From contig DATFDL010000220.1 in NCBI GenBank assembly GCA_035252155.1, forward strand, positions 1 through 8,484: a DNA stretch of 8,484 bases, in the 5' to 3' direction. Positions 1 to 5,952 of this stretch are shown here, in pieces. Within the stretch, counting starts at the first letter, position 1. Each line of letters begins with the position of its first letter. Under the pieces are notes generated by a model that saw only the letters and a list, made by a program, of their open reading frames with translations, ran no database searches and was not told the DNA's origin. The DNA is from JAICLL01 sp035252155 (GTDB lineage: Bacteria; Planctomycetota; Planctomycetia; Pirellulales; JAICIG01). The position numbers and the translations under genes were made by a program.

Positions 1-183
1 ACCGATACGATGCCGCTCGAGCAGCTCGCGATGATATTCGCTGGTGGCGATGATCGGCTCGTGCCCGCGTGACTGCAAGCCTTTGGCCAGCGCCACAAAC
101 GGGTGCAGGTCGCCCAGCGAGCCAAACGTCGCCAGCACGACGCGGCGTGGAGACGAACTTGCAATCCTGTTTGCGTTGGTCAT
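1..183 (-). CDS. Glycosyltransferase, UGT/MGT-like (N-terminal part, cut by window edge)
   Basis: The 61 codons visible begin at an ATG (complement of 181-183) and run off the left edge without a stop. After a short polar leader (MTNANRIASSSPRR) comes a beta strand VVLATFGSLGD, then LHPFVALAKGLQSRGHE and IIATSEYHRELL. A GSxGDxxPfvaLaxgLxxxGHe pattern is typical of the acceptor-side Rossmann domain of UDP-glycosyltransferases of the GT1/GT28 type (COG1819, related to UGTs, MGT and sterol glucosyltransferases). Such enzymes move a sugar from a nucleotide-sugar donor to a lipid or small-molecule acceptor. The donor-binding C-terminal domain lies outside the window, so the substrate cannot be inferred. 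It is divergent from the ROK gene, with 111 bp between the start codons. There is no clear Shine-Dalgarno sequence. Family call fairly sure; specific function unknown. Confidence 0.85.
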   Translation of the reverse strand, partial: MTNANRIASSSPRRVVLATFGSLGDLHPFVALAKGLQSRGHEPIIATSEYHRELLERHRIG

Positions 184-191
184 AGGGGTAG

Positions 192-211
192 CGGAATTCG
201 TGAGAATTCTG
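192..211 (+). promoter_or_regulatory. Hairpin 1 with GUGA loop in the divergent intergenic region
   Basis: GAATTC (194-199) and GAATTC (204-209) flank GTGA (200-203). A G-U pair (193/210) and a C-G pair (192/211) extend the stem to eight pairs in RNA. GUGA is a GNRA tetraloop closed by C-G, a stable arrangement. The core TTCGTGAGAA (197-206) recurs in reverse orientation in hairpin 2. It lies in the possible leader of the ROK transcript, 83 nt before its start codon. It could be an RNA structure or a DNA operator. Confidence 0.5.
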
Positions 212-232
212 GCCGGTAAATCTCGCTGGCGC

Positions 233-252
233 CTGACTTCTCACGAAGTCAG
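233..252 (-). promoter_or_regulatory. Hairpin 2 with GUGA loop (opposite orientation to hairpin 1)
   Basis: A perfect 8-bp inverted repeat: CTGACTTC (233-240) and GAAGTCAG (245-252) around TCAC (241-244). Read on the minus strand the loop is GTGA, so an RNA of the glycosyltransferase leader would form an 8-bp stem with a GNRA loop, ending 49 nt before that gene's ATG. The core matches hairpin 1 over ten bases, while the outer stem bases differ but stay paired. A weak promoter candidate for the ROK gene, TTCTCA (238-243) - 17 bp - TACAGT (261-266), would place its -35 box inside this hairpin. Confidence 0.5.
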
Positions 253-294
253 CTACAAGGTACAGTTTTTGTCATTCACCCGGCTATAGATACC

Positions 295-1359
295 ATGTTT
301 CTAGGCATCGAAATTGGCGGCACCAAGTTGCAACTGGGCGTGGGCCGCGGAGAGCGGCCCGAGCTGATTGAGCTGCGGCGGTACGACGTCGATCCGGCCC
401 GCGGAGCCACCGGCATTCGCGAGCAAATCGAACAGGCGGCGGCCGGGCTGATCGAGCGCCACGGCGTCACGCGCATCGGCTACGGCTTTGGCGGGCCAGT
501 TGACTCCGCCGAAGGCCGGGTGATCAAAAGCCATCAGATCGAGGGCTGGGAAGATTTCCGACTGGTCGACTGGACGCGGCAGACGTTGCACATGCCGGCG
601 GTGCTGGGCAACGACGCCGATCTGGCCGCGCTGGCCGAAGCCCGCCTGGGTGCCGGAGTCGGCCACGACCCGGTGTTTTACATCACCGTCGGCACCGGCA
701 TCGGCGGCGGGCTGGTGGTCGGCGGCCGGCCCTATCGCGGACATGGCCTGGCCGTAGCCGAGATCGGGCATTTGCGCCCCGGCCTGCACGCCGACCGAAG
801 CGATCAAACCGTCGAGTCGATCGCCAGCGGCTGGGGCATCGCCGCCGCAGCCCAGTCGCATTTGGCCGGACCGATCACGCATCAACTGGGTGCGTTTCGC
901 GGCGGATCGCACCCGCTCAAGCCCGAAATGGTCAGGCAGCATTTGATCGAAACCGAGGCGGTGCAAGAAGAATACGTGGCCGACCTGCTGCGTCGCTGCG
1001 AGGGCGATCCCGACTTGATGACCGCCAAGGTGGTCGCCGAAGCGGCGGCCGACAACAACCTGCTGGCTCGCGACGTGCTGCACCACGCCTGCCAGGTGCT
1101 GGGCTGGGCGATCGCCCAGGCGATCACGCTGGTCTCGCCCGCGGTGGTGGTGGTAGGCGGCGGCGTATCGCTGATCGGCGAAGAGCTATTCTTCCGTCCG
1201 TTGCGGGCGGCGGTCGATCGCTACGTCTTCCCGCCGTTGGCCGGCAGCTTTCGCATTGTTCCTGCCAAGCTGGGTGAAGAGATGGTGGTGTACGGCGCGC
1301 TGGCGCTGGCCGCGGAAAGGGTTCAGGGTTCAGGGTTCAGGGTTCAGGGCGATCGGTAA
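295..1359 (+). CDS. ROK-family sugar kinase-like protein without the zinc cysteines
   Basis: A 354-residue protein of the ROK family (sugar kinases such as glucokinase, and related regulators) in the ASKHA ATPase fold. The N-terminal phosphate loop GIEIGGTK is at residues 4-11, GFGGPVD follows near 64-70, and GNDAD at 105-109 holds the expected catalytic Asp107. GTGIGGG is at 133-139 and EIGH at 156-159. VVVVGGG near residue 283 is a further nucleotide-site strand. No helix-turn-helix precedes the kinase domain, which favours a cytoplasmic kinase over a repressor. The usual CxCGxxGCxE zinc site after EIGH is missing: residues 160-174 contain no cysteine and only Glu174 is kept. The C-terminal VQGSGFRVQG tail is encoded by a simple heptad repeat and is probably not ancestral. 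The substrate cannot be told. There is no clear Shine-Dalgarno, but the start fits the family N-terminus exactly. Confidence 0.88.
   Translation: MFLGIEIGGTKLQLGVGRGERPELIELRRYDVDPARGATGIREQIEQAAAGLIERHGVTRIGYGFGGPVDSAEGRVIKSHQIEGWEDFRLVDWTRQTLHMPAVLGNDADLAALAEARLGAGVGHDPVFYITVGTGIGGGLVVGGRPYRGHGLAVAEIGHLRPGLHADRSDQTVESIASGWGIAAAAQSHLAGPITHQLGAFRGGSHPLKPEMVRQHLIETEAVQEEYVADLLRRCEGDPDLMTAKVVAEAAADNNLLARDVLHHACQVLGWAIAQAITLVSPAVVVVGGGVSLIGEELFFRPLRAAVDRYVFPPLAGSFRIVPAKLGEEMVVYGALALAAERVQGSGFRVQGDR
1319..1349 (+). repeat. GGGTTCA heptad array, four copies plus final GGG (G-quadruplex motif)
   Basis: Four exact GGGTTCA units (1319-1346) are followed by GGG (1347-1349), giving five G3 tracts separated by four-base TTCA spacers. 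This meets the usual G3N1-7 rule for an intramolecular G-quadruplex on the coding strand and resembles telomere-type repeats. It sits inside the last codons of the ROK gene, 10 bp before its stop codon ends. Confidence 0.85.
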
Positions 1360-1367
1360 CCCGCCTT

Positions 1368-1394
1368 CCGTAGAACGGAATTCATTCCGTTTGA
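1368..1394. repeat. Short palindrome (REP-like), copy A
   Basis: AACGGAAT (1374-1381) and ATTCCGTT (1384-1391) form an 8-bp perfect stem with a 2-base centre, preceded by CCGTAG. It lies in the 93 bp between the converging ROK gene and the 124-residue gene, so it could also end transcription from either side. There is no T-run typical of an intrinsic terminator. It resembles copy B at 1951-1980 when that one is read on the minus strand (TGTAGGGAACGGA... against CGTAG--AACGGA...). Confidence 0.5.
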
Positions 1395-1452
1395 ACACTC
1401 TTGTGCTGCGCCGGGGATCGCCCAGGCTCTGCCCCAGCCACCGGGTCGAATG

Positions 1453-1827
1453 TCATGCACCCGCTCGGCGGGCGAGTTCGGCGCGGACTTCGGGCAGCGG
1501 ATAATCGAGAATCGTCAGGTCGGGCTGGCGGCTCACTTCGGCCAGCCGCCGCCAGCCGCGCGTGACCAACGACTCTTGCCGCGCGACATACTCCGCGTCG
1601 AGCTGCCGCTTGTCGAACGGGCCGTCGGTCACGATCGGCTCAAATGCGTCATCGACGATGAATTGTGCCAACGTCGGATTGCAGCGGATGTGTCGCTCGC
1701 GGGTCGTGTGCAAGGTCTCGGGATCGATCTGGCCGATGACAAAGCGCAGATAGAGGTCGCTGTCGGTAATCGCCTCGACGTCGCCACCGCAAACGTCGCA
1801 GAGATAGCCTTCTTCGCACTTGGCCAT
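1453..1827 (-). CDS. Small conserved-looking protein of unknown function with CxxC and HxxC
   Basis: A 124-residue, probably cytoplasmic protein; I do not recognise the family. Near the N-terminus it has C4, then CDVC (C10/C13), and later HIRC (H46/C49). This spacing could hold one zinc ion as CxxC...HxxC. The rest is acidic to neutral without membrane segments. It contains DLYLRFVIGQIDPETLHT, AQFIVDDAFEPIV and GPFDKRQLDAEYV, which look like a real folded domain rather than chance coding. The ATG at 1825-1827 is chosen because the protein-like sequence begins there. The frame stays open upstream to 1962, but that part is low quality and runs into the palindrome. A TACAAT box (minus strand, 1887-1892) lies upstream without a good -35. 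The gene lies between ROK (convergent) and dapB (same strand, upstream). Confidence 0.65.
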   Translation of the reverse strand: MAKCEEGYLCDVCGGDVEAITDSDLYLRFVIGQIDPETLHTTRERHIRCNPTLAQFIVDDAFEPIVTDGPFDKRQLDAEYVARQESLVTRGWRRLAEVSRQPDLTILDYPLPEVRAELARRAGA

Positions 1828-1950
1828 TTTGGAAGTAACGAAGCCTTGTTCGGCGGTGCAAGAATACCGTTGTAGCTGCGTCCTTGATTGTAGCGGAATG
1901 CCGCCGTTGAGCGTCGGACCGAACTGCGATTCGGCCTCGCGCCGCCCCAC

Positions 1951-1980
1951 GCGGAACGGCACGGAGTCCGTTCCCTACAG
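1951..1980. repeat. Short palindrome (REP-like), copy B
   Basis: GGAACGG (1953-1959) and CCGTTCC (1968-1974) form a 7-bp stem around an 8-base loop, followed by CTACAG. The inner ACGGAGTCCGT gives a second, competing fold. It sits 17 bp beyond the dapB stop, so it may shape the 3' end of dapB mRNA. Palindromes of this look, with GTAGGGAACGGACTCCGT, are in my recollection frequent between planctomycete genes. A genome search would be needed to show that here. Confidence 0.5.
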
Positions 1981-1996
1981 ACCCGAAGAGTCGGTG

Positions 1997-2800
1997 CTAT
2001 TCGCCGATCCCCAAAACGTCGTTCATGCCGTATAGCCCTGCGGGCTTGCCGGCCAAAAACTTGGCCGCGGCCAAGGCCCCGTGGGCATAGCAGTCGCGGT
2101 TGGTCGCCCGCACGGTGATTTCGAGTGTCTCGCCCAGCAGCCCAAAGATGATGGTGTGCTCGCCGGGGTTATCTCCGACGCGGACGGCGTGATAACCGAT
2201 TTCTCCGTGTGGGCGGGCGCCGACGCGCCCTTGGCGGCCATGCCGCTGGTCGCGTTGACCCATGCGGTCGGCGATGATCTCGCCGAATCTCAGGGCGGTG
2301 CCGCTGGGCGAATCTTCTTTGTAACGGTGGTGCCGTTCGATGATCTCGACATCCGCTCCGCTGGCATGGTCTTTCAGCGCCGACGCCGCGTCGGCCGAAA
2401 GCTTCATCGCCAAATTGACCGCCAGGCTCATGCTGGGCGCCCACAAAAGCGGAATGCACGCGGCCGCCTCGCGCACTCGGGCCTGTTGGTTACTCTCAAG
2501 TCCGGTGGTTGCCAGCACCAGGGCGAGACGCTGCGTGAGGCAGGTTTCAAGAATCCCCACCGCGCCCTCCGGCGACGAAAAGTCAATCACCACATCGACC
2601 TGGCGGGCGACCTTGTCGGTCAAGGGCAGTCCCAACTCGCCCACGCCGGCCAGCACGCCGGCGTCTTGTCCGAACCGCGGATGATGGGGCGAATCGAGCG
2701 CGGCGACGACTTTTAAATCACGATCGGCACTGCCCAAGGCCACCAGTCGCTGACCCATTCGCCCAGCGGCCCCGTGGATGGCAATTCGCGTGACAGACAT
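1997..2800 (-). CDS. dapB: 4-hydroxy-tetrahydrodipicolinate reductase (DapB)
   Basis: A 267-residue cytoplasmic enzyme that reduces the DapA product with NAD(P)H to tetrahydrodipicolinate, on the route to diaminopimelate (cell wall) and lysine. All family landmarks are present. The nucleotide-binding loop HGAAGRMG is at residues 9-16, DFSSPEG at 73-79, ATTG at 97-100 and APSMSLAVNL at 121-130. The catalytic signature ERHHRYKEDSPSGTA (155-169) carries the His157-His158 pair and Lys161. The C-terminal GEHTIIFGLLGETLEI closes the Rossmann part. Length matches bacterial DapB (about 240-275). The ATG at 2798-2800 lies three codons before the first beta strand and is the only sensible start, although the frame stays open far upstream. 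No Shine-Dalgarno is visible. It stands alone: no dapA or lysA in the window. Confidence 0.97.
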   Translation of the reverse strand: MSVTRIAIHGAAGRMGQRLVALGSADRDLKVVAALDSPHHPRFGQDAGVLAGVGELGLPLTDKVARQVDVVIDFSSPEGAVGILETCLTQRLALVLATTGLESNQQARVREAAACIPLLWAPSMSLAVNLAMKLSADAASALKDHASGADVEIIERHHRYKEDSPSGTALRFGEIIADRMGQRDQRHGRQGRVGARPHGEIGYHAVRVGDNPGEHTIIFGLLGETLEITVRATNRDCYAHGALAAAKFLAGKPAGLYGMNDVLGIGE

Positions 2801-3070
2801 AGGCAGCGAGCGGAAGAGCGGACCGGAGGGACCAAATTTACGGCCGTTCAAGTTTGCCCGAACCACGCCCGGAATGCAAGAACGACTACGCGCGCCATAT
2901 CCACGAGTCGCCAAACACGCAGGCCCACACCATGTAAGAGGCTCGTCCGCAGTGCGCAAGGCACAGTGGTTCTCGGCGGATAGTTGCCAAGAACGGTTTC
3001 CGCACATTAGCCTATGGCCAGCGCCGCTGTGCGGCAGCCGTTTGTCAAAACAACTCGGAGAGAGGACATC
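2801..3070. other. Divergent intergenic region between dapB and the zinc-ribbon gene
   Basis: 270 bp without a credible gene. It should hold the promoters for both directions, but I find no box pair near consensus. A 5-bp hairpin GCCGC-tgt-GCGGC (3023-3035) lies in the leader of the downstream plus-strand gene. GGAG/AGAGG (3057-3065) just before 3071 is a good ribosome binding site and decides that start. Confidence 0.6.
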
Positions 3071-4090
3071 ATGCCGATCGCGGTTGTATGCAGCCACTGC
3101 GGGCATCGGGCCGGCGCCAAGGACGAATGGGCGGGCAAGCGGCTGAAATGCCCGGCGTGCGGCAATCTGGTGACCGTGCCGGGGCCTGCGCCGGGCGCGC
3201 CTTCGACGACGGCTCCAGCGAGCCAGGGCGCGCCGCGGGTTGCCGCACCCTCGGCCCCACAAACCCGGCAGCCGCCGGCGACCGATTTGTTCGGAGGTGT
3301 GGGCGCGGCCACCGATCCGTTTGCCGGCGCCGCAGCCGAGCCGCTCGCGCCGGCGCTGGGGTCCGCGCCCGTCCGGCCGCGCAAATCGAGCAACTCGACC
3401 AAGACCGTGTTGATCGTACTGGCGGTAGTTGGCGGCGTTATGTTGCTCGGGTGCGCGGGACTCGTGGCCTTGTTGGTGCCGGCTATTCAGCAAGCCCGAG
3501 AGCGGGCACGGGCCAACATCGCCGCCGGCGGCGGTGCGCCGCAAATTCCGCCCGCCTTGCCTGCGAACTTACCAATATGGAGCGCCGACCCGGCGCTGGC
3601 CGCTCAGCTCGGCGACGAGGTGACATTTGATAGGTATGCCATGCGAATTCCGAAGGGGTATGCCGCATCACCGTCGCCCCCGTCCACGGCGCCGCCCGGG
3701 GTTCGCTTACAGCAATGGTTCTGGGCAGGAATGTCGTCCCCGCAGAGCAACGGCGCGGTCGTCATTGCGGCGATTGCCCAAGCGGAGGTCGGCACGAGAA
3801 TCGGCACTCTCGATCAAGAGCTCACGGGGTATCTGAAGGGTATCGAGCAAAGCGCCGCGGGAACCAAAGTTCAGGTTCGCGCGAAAGAACATGGAACGCT
3901 GCTCGGCAAGCAGTTTGGCCGCGTCCGGTACACCTTACTGCAGCCGAATAGCGCGGCGATTCAGGGAGTTGCCTATCTGGGCGTCGATGCGAATCGCACG
4001 ATTGCCGTTCAATTCCTTAGCAGCGACGCCGAAGGAAGTGACGGATATCGGCTGCTCGACACGTCGCTGTTGACGGTGCGCGAGAAGTGA
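3071..4090 (+). CDS. Zinc-ribbon, single-pass membrane protein of unknown function
   Basis: A 339-residue protein with four parts. Residues 1-35 form a zinc ribbon with CSHC (C7/C10) and CPAC (C27/C30). Residues 36-110 are a Pro/Ala-rich linker containing FGGVG and DPFAG. A membrane helix spans about 113-136 (VLIVLAVVGGVMLLGCAG...). It runs directly into PAIQQARERAR (137-147). The rest (about 160-339) is a soluble domain, probably outside the cytoplasm if the zinc ribbon stays inside. It has no recognised motif. Zinc-ribbon/linker/TM proteins are common in planctomycetes, where the N-terminal ribbon often starts hypothetical membrane proteins. The start at 3071 is preceded by GGAGAGAGG, one of the few good ribosome sites in this window; an in-frame ATG at 3014 is less likely. 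The adaptor gene follows 87 bp downstream but has its own promoter candidate. Confidence 0.8.
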   Translation: MPIAVVCSHCGHRAGAKDEWAGKRLKCPACGNLVTVPGPAPGAPSTTAPASQGAPRVAAPSAPQTRQPPATDLFGGVGAATDPFAGAAAEPLAPALGSAPVRPRKSSNSTKTVLIVLAVVGGVMLLGCAGLVALLVPAIQQARERARANIAAGGGAPQIPPALPANLPIWSADPALAAQLGDEVTFDRYAMRIPKGYAASPSPPSTAPPGVRLQQWFWAGMSSPQSNGAVVIAAIAQAEVGTRIGTLDQELTGYLKGIEQSAAGTKVQVRAKEHGTLLGKQFGRVRYTLLQPNSAAIQGVAYLGVDANRTIAVQFLSSDAEGSDGYRLLDTSLLTVREK

Positions 4091-4150
4091 ACCATTGTTC
4101 CGTAGGGAGTCGAGCACAGTTCATGGACGGCCTCGAAGTCAGAGCCGGTG

Positions 4151-4179
4151 CTGACATGTTGTCTTGGGGCGCATATAAT
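4151..4179 (+). promoter_or_regulatory. Near-consensus sigma70 promoter before or over the adaptor start
   Basis: CTGACA (4151-4156, five of six consensus bases) and a perfect TATAAT (4174-4179) are separated by exactly 17 bp. Transcription would start near 4185-4187, just downstream of the ATG at 4178, whose first two bases are the last two of the TATAAT. If the promoter is real, the adaptor is translated from a later codon, or the ATG is reached only by read-through from upstream. Confidence 0.5.
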
Positions 4180-5923
4180 GAAAGGCGGCAGGGGCGAAAC
4201 GCCGCGGCGGCGTCTGGAACCGTTCTTCCGCCGGGCCGACCAATTCTCTTTTCGCGAGTTGCAGGCGACCGTGTTTGGGCCACTGGCGAACCGCTTGAAC
4301 GCCTTCCTACTTCTGTTCCGCCGCGCCTCCTGGGTGCGCGGCGGAACCGTCGTCGCCGGCCTGCTGTTGCTAATCGCGGGCGGCTGGCGGGCAAGCGGGC
4401 TGTTGCTGCCGGCCGGACAAGCCGATCTGATTGTCGAGCGAGCCAAGCTCGGCACCTTCGTACACGATGTGGTCGAACGCGGCGAAGTCGAAAGCTCGGC
4501 CAACGTCAATGTCAGTTGCGAGGTGCAGTCGCAAAACGCCGAAGGCGTGCGGATCATCGACATCGTGCCCGAAGGCACAATGGTCAAGGCCGGCGACTTT
4601 CTGGTCAAGCTCGACGACGCGAAGCTGAGCACCGATCGGGCCACGCAGCAGATCGCCGTCAACACCGCCGCGGCCGCGCTGAGTCAGGCCGAGTATGAGC
4701 GCGAGGCGCAGATCATCGCCAAGCAAGAATATGAGCTGGGCAAGTTCAACGAAGAAGAGGCCAAGCTCGAAAGCGAATTGCTCGTGGCCGAAGAAAACAT
4801 CCGCCGCGCCAAGAATGTGCTCAAGTACAGCAAGCGGATGGCCGCCCGCGGCTACATCGACCGCTTCAAGCTGGAGGCCGATCAATTTGGCGTCGCCAAA
4901 TATGAGAAAGAGCTGCGCGTGGCCCAAGTCAAGCTCGACGTCCTGCGCAATTACACCAAAATAAAAACCGTTAAAGAGCTTGAGAGCAAAATCAAAATCT
5001 CTGAGGCCAAGGTCAAATCGGAAGGAGCGAAGCACCAGATCGAGCTCGACAAGCTGGCCCAGATCGAAAGCCAACTTGAAAAGTGCACCATCAAAGCGCC
5101 CATCGCTGGCCAGGTGGTCTACGCCGAGATCCAGCGCTGGCGGTCCAACGGCGACGACGCCATCAGGGCCGGCACCCGAGTGCGCGAGCAGCAGGTGATC
5201 ATCCGCCTGCCCGACCCGAAAAAGATGCAGGTCAAGGCCCGCATCAGCGAGGCGCGGGTCGACCGTGTGAAGGCCGGCATGAAAGTCAAGATCGAACTCG
5301 ACGCGCTGCCGGGCCTGGAGCTGCACGGTCAGGTAAAGAAGGTCAATCCCTACCCCAGCGACGACAACTGGTTCAGCTCGAACGTCAAGGAATACGCCAC
5401 GTTCATTGAGATTCTCGATCCGCCGAACGCCCTGCGGCCGGGCATGTCGGCCCACGTGGCGATCCGTGTTGAGACTCAGCCCGCGGCGTTGCAAGTGCCG
5501 GTGCAGGCGGTGGTGCAGCGCGAGGGCAAGTTTTACTGCCTCGTTCGTGAGCGCGCGAAGCTGGCCGCCCGCGAAGTGCTCATTGGCGCGTCGAACGAAA
5601 AATTCCTGGTGATTCGCGATGGCCTCACCGAGGGCCAAGAAGTGGCGATGAACCCTCGGGCGCATCTCGACGAGGTGGGCTTGCCGGCCATTGACGTCGA
5701 ACCAACCAAGCTGGCGTCGCAGTCGCAACTGGCCGGCGGATCAAAGTCGGCGGCAGATGCCAAACCGGCGGCGGCCGGCGAAGTCAATGCGAAGCCTGAG
5801 GCCGATCCCGCGAAAGAACCCGGCGCTGAAGCAACCGCCACGTCGCAAGCGACGGCCGAGTCGACGCCCAAATCGACCGCCGACCGCGCCTCGCCATCCG
5901 CCGGCACAGGGCCGGGCGGATGA
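4178..5923 (+). CDS. HlyD/MacA-type periplasmic adaptor of an export system
   Basis: A 581-residue membrane-anchored adaptor that would link an inner-membrane permease to the outer layers. After a basic N-terminal segment, one membrane helix lies at about 55-71 (GGTVVAGLLLLIAGG). The first half of a lipoyl-like domain follows (about 105-150: VESSANVNVSCEV, IVPEGTMVKAGDFLVKLDD). Then comes a long coiled-coil hairpin (about 152-300). The second lipoyl half starts at CTIKAPIAGQVVYAE (303-317). Beta-barrel segments include VKARISEARVDRVKAGMKV and LRPGMSAHV (about 418-426). The last 77 residues are an Ala/Pro/Glu/Lys/Thr-rich disordered tail, longer than in classical MacA. The start is uncertain: ATG 4178 is used here; GTG 4148, TTG 4259, GTG 4271 and GTG 4334 are alternatives, the last three fitting the promoter better. 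The permease gene follows at once. Confidence 0.88.
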   Translation: MKGGRGETPRRRLEPFFRRADQFSFRELQATVFGPLANRLNAFLLLFRRASWVRGGTVVAGLLLLIAGGWRASGLLLPAGQADLIVERAKLGTFVHDVVERGEVESSANVNVSCEVQSQNAEGVRIIDIVPEGTMVKAGDFLVKLDDAKLSTDRATQQIAVNTAAAALSQAEYEREAQIIAKQEYELGKFNEEEAKLESELLVAEENIRRAKNVLKYSKRMAARGYIDRFKLEADQFGVAKYEKELRVAQVKLDVLRNYTKIKTVKELESKIKISEAKVKSEGAKHQIELDKLAQIESQLEKCTIKAPIAGQVVYAEIQRWRSNGDDAIRAGTRVREQQVIIRLPDPKKMQVKARISEARVDRVKAGMKVKIELDALPGLELHGQVKKVNPYPSDDNWFSSNVKEYATFIEILDPPNALRPGMSAHVAIRVETQPAALQVPVQAVVQREGKFYCLVRERAKLAAREVLIGASNEKFLVIRDGLTEGQEVAMNPRAHLDEVGLPAIDVEPTKLASQSQLAGGSKSAADAKPAAAGEVNAKPEADPAKEPGAEATATSQATAESTPKSTADRASPSAGTGPGG

Positions 5924-5952
5924 GTGTCTTTCGATCCTTGAGACTTGCGTGA
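5920..5952 (+). CDS. Possible 10-codon relay ORF between adaptor and permease
   Basis: An ATG at 5920 overlaps the adaptor stop as ATGA and opens a frame of ten codons (MSVFRSLRLA). Its stop TGA (5950-5952) overlaps the GTG start of the permease as GTGA. Such a layout could pass ribosomes on by termination-reinitiation. Alternatively MSVFRSLRL is the old permease N-terminus, separated by a frameshift. Or it is chance. Confidence 0.25.
   Translation: MSVFRSLRLA

Noticed and set aside
285..290. TATAGA as a -10 box for the ROK gene
   Set aside because: It ends four bases before the ATG, so transcription would start inside the gene, and there is no -35 at a usable distance.
301..1086. Open frame of 261 codons on the minus strand
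   Set aside because: Antisense shadow of the ROK gene; His/Gln/Ala-rich with no fold-like pattern.
1919..1934. CCGAA-CTGCGA-TTCGG hairpin as terminator or operator upstream of the small protein gene
   Set aside because: Five pairs in GC-rich DNA are expected by chance, and there is no supporting context.
2801..3544. Upstream extension of the dapB frame by about 248 codons on the minus strand
   Set aside because: The extension is Arg/Gly/Ala-rich low-quality sequence, lies antisense to the zinc-ribbon gene, and the DapB fold begins right after the ATG at 2800.
4370..5728. Long open frame of 452 codons on the minus strand
   Set aside because: It is the antisense shadow of the adaptor gene in GC-rich DNA; the plus-strand product has clear family motifs and the minus one has none.
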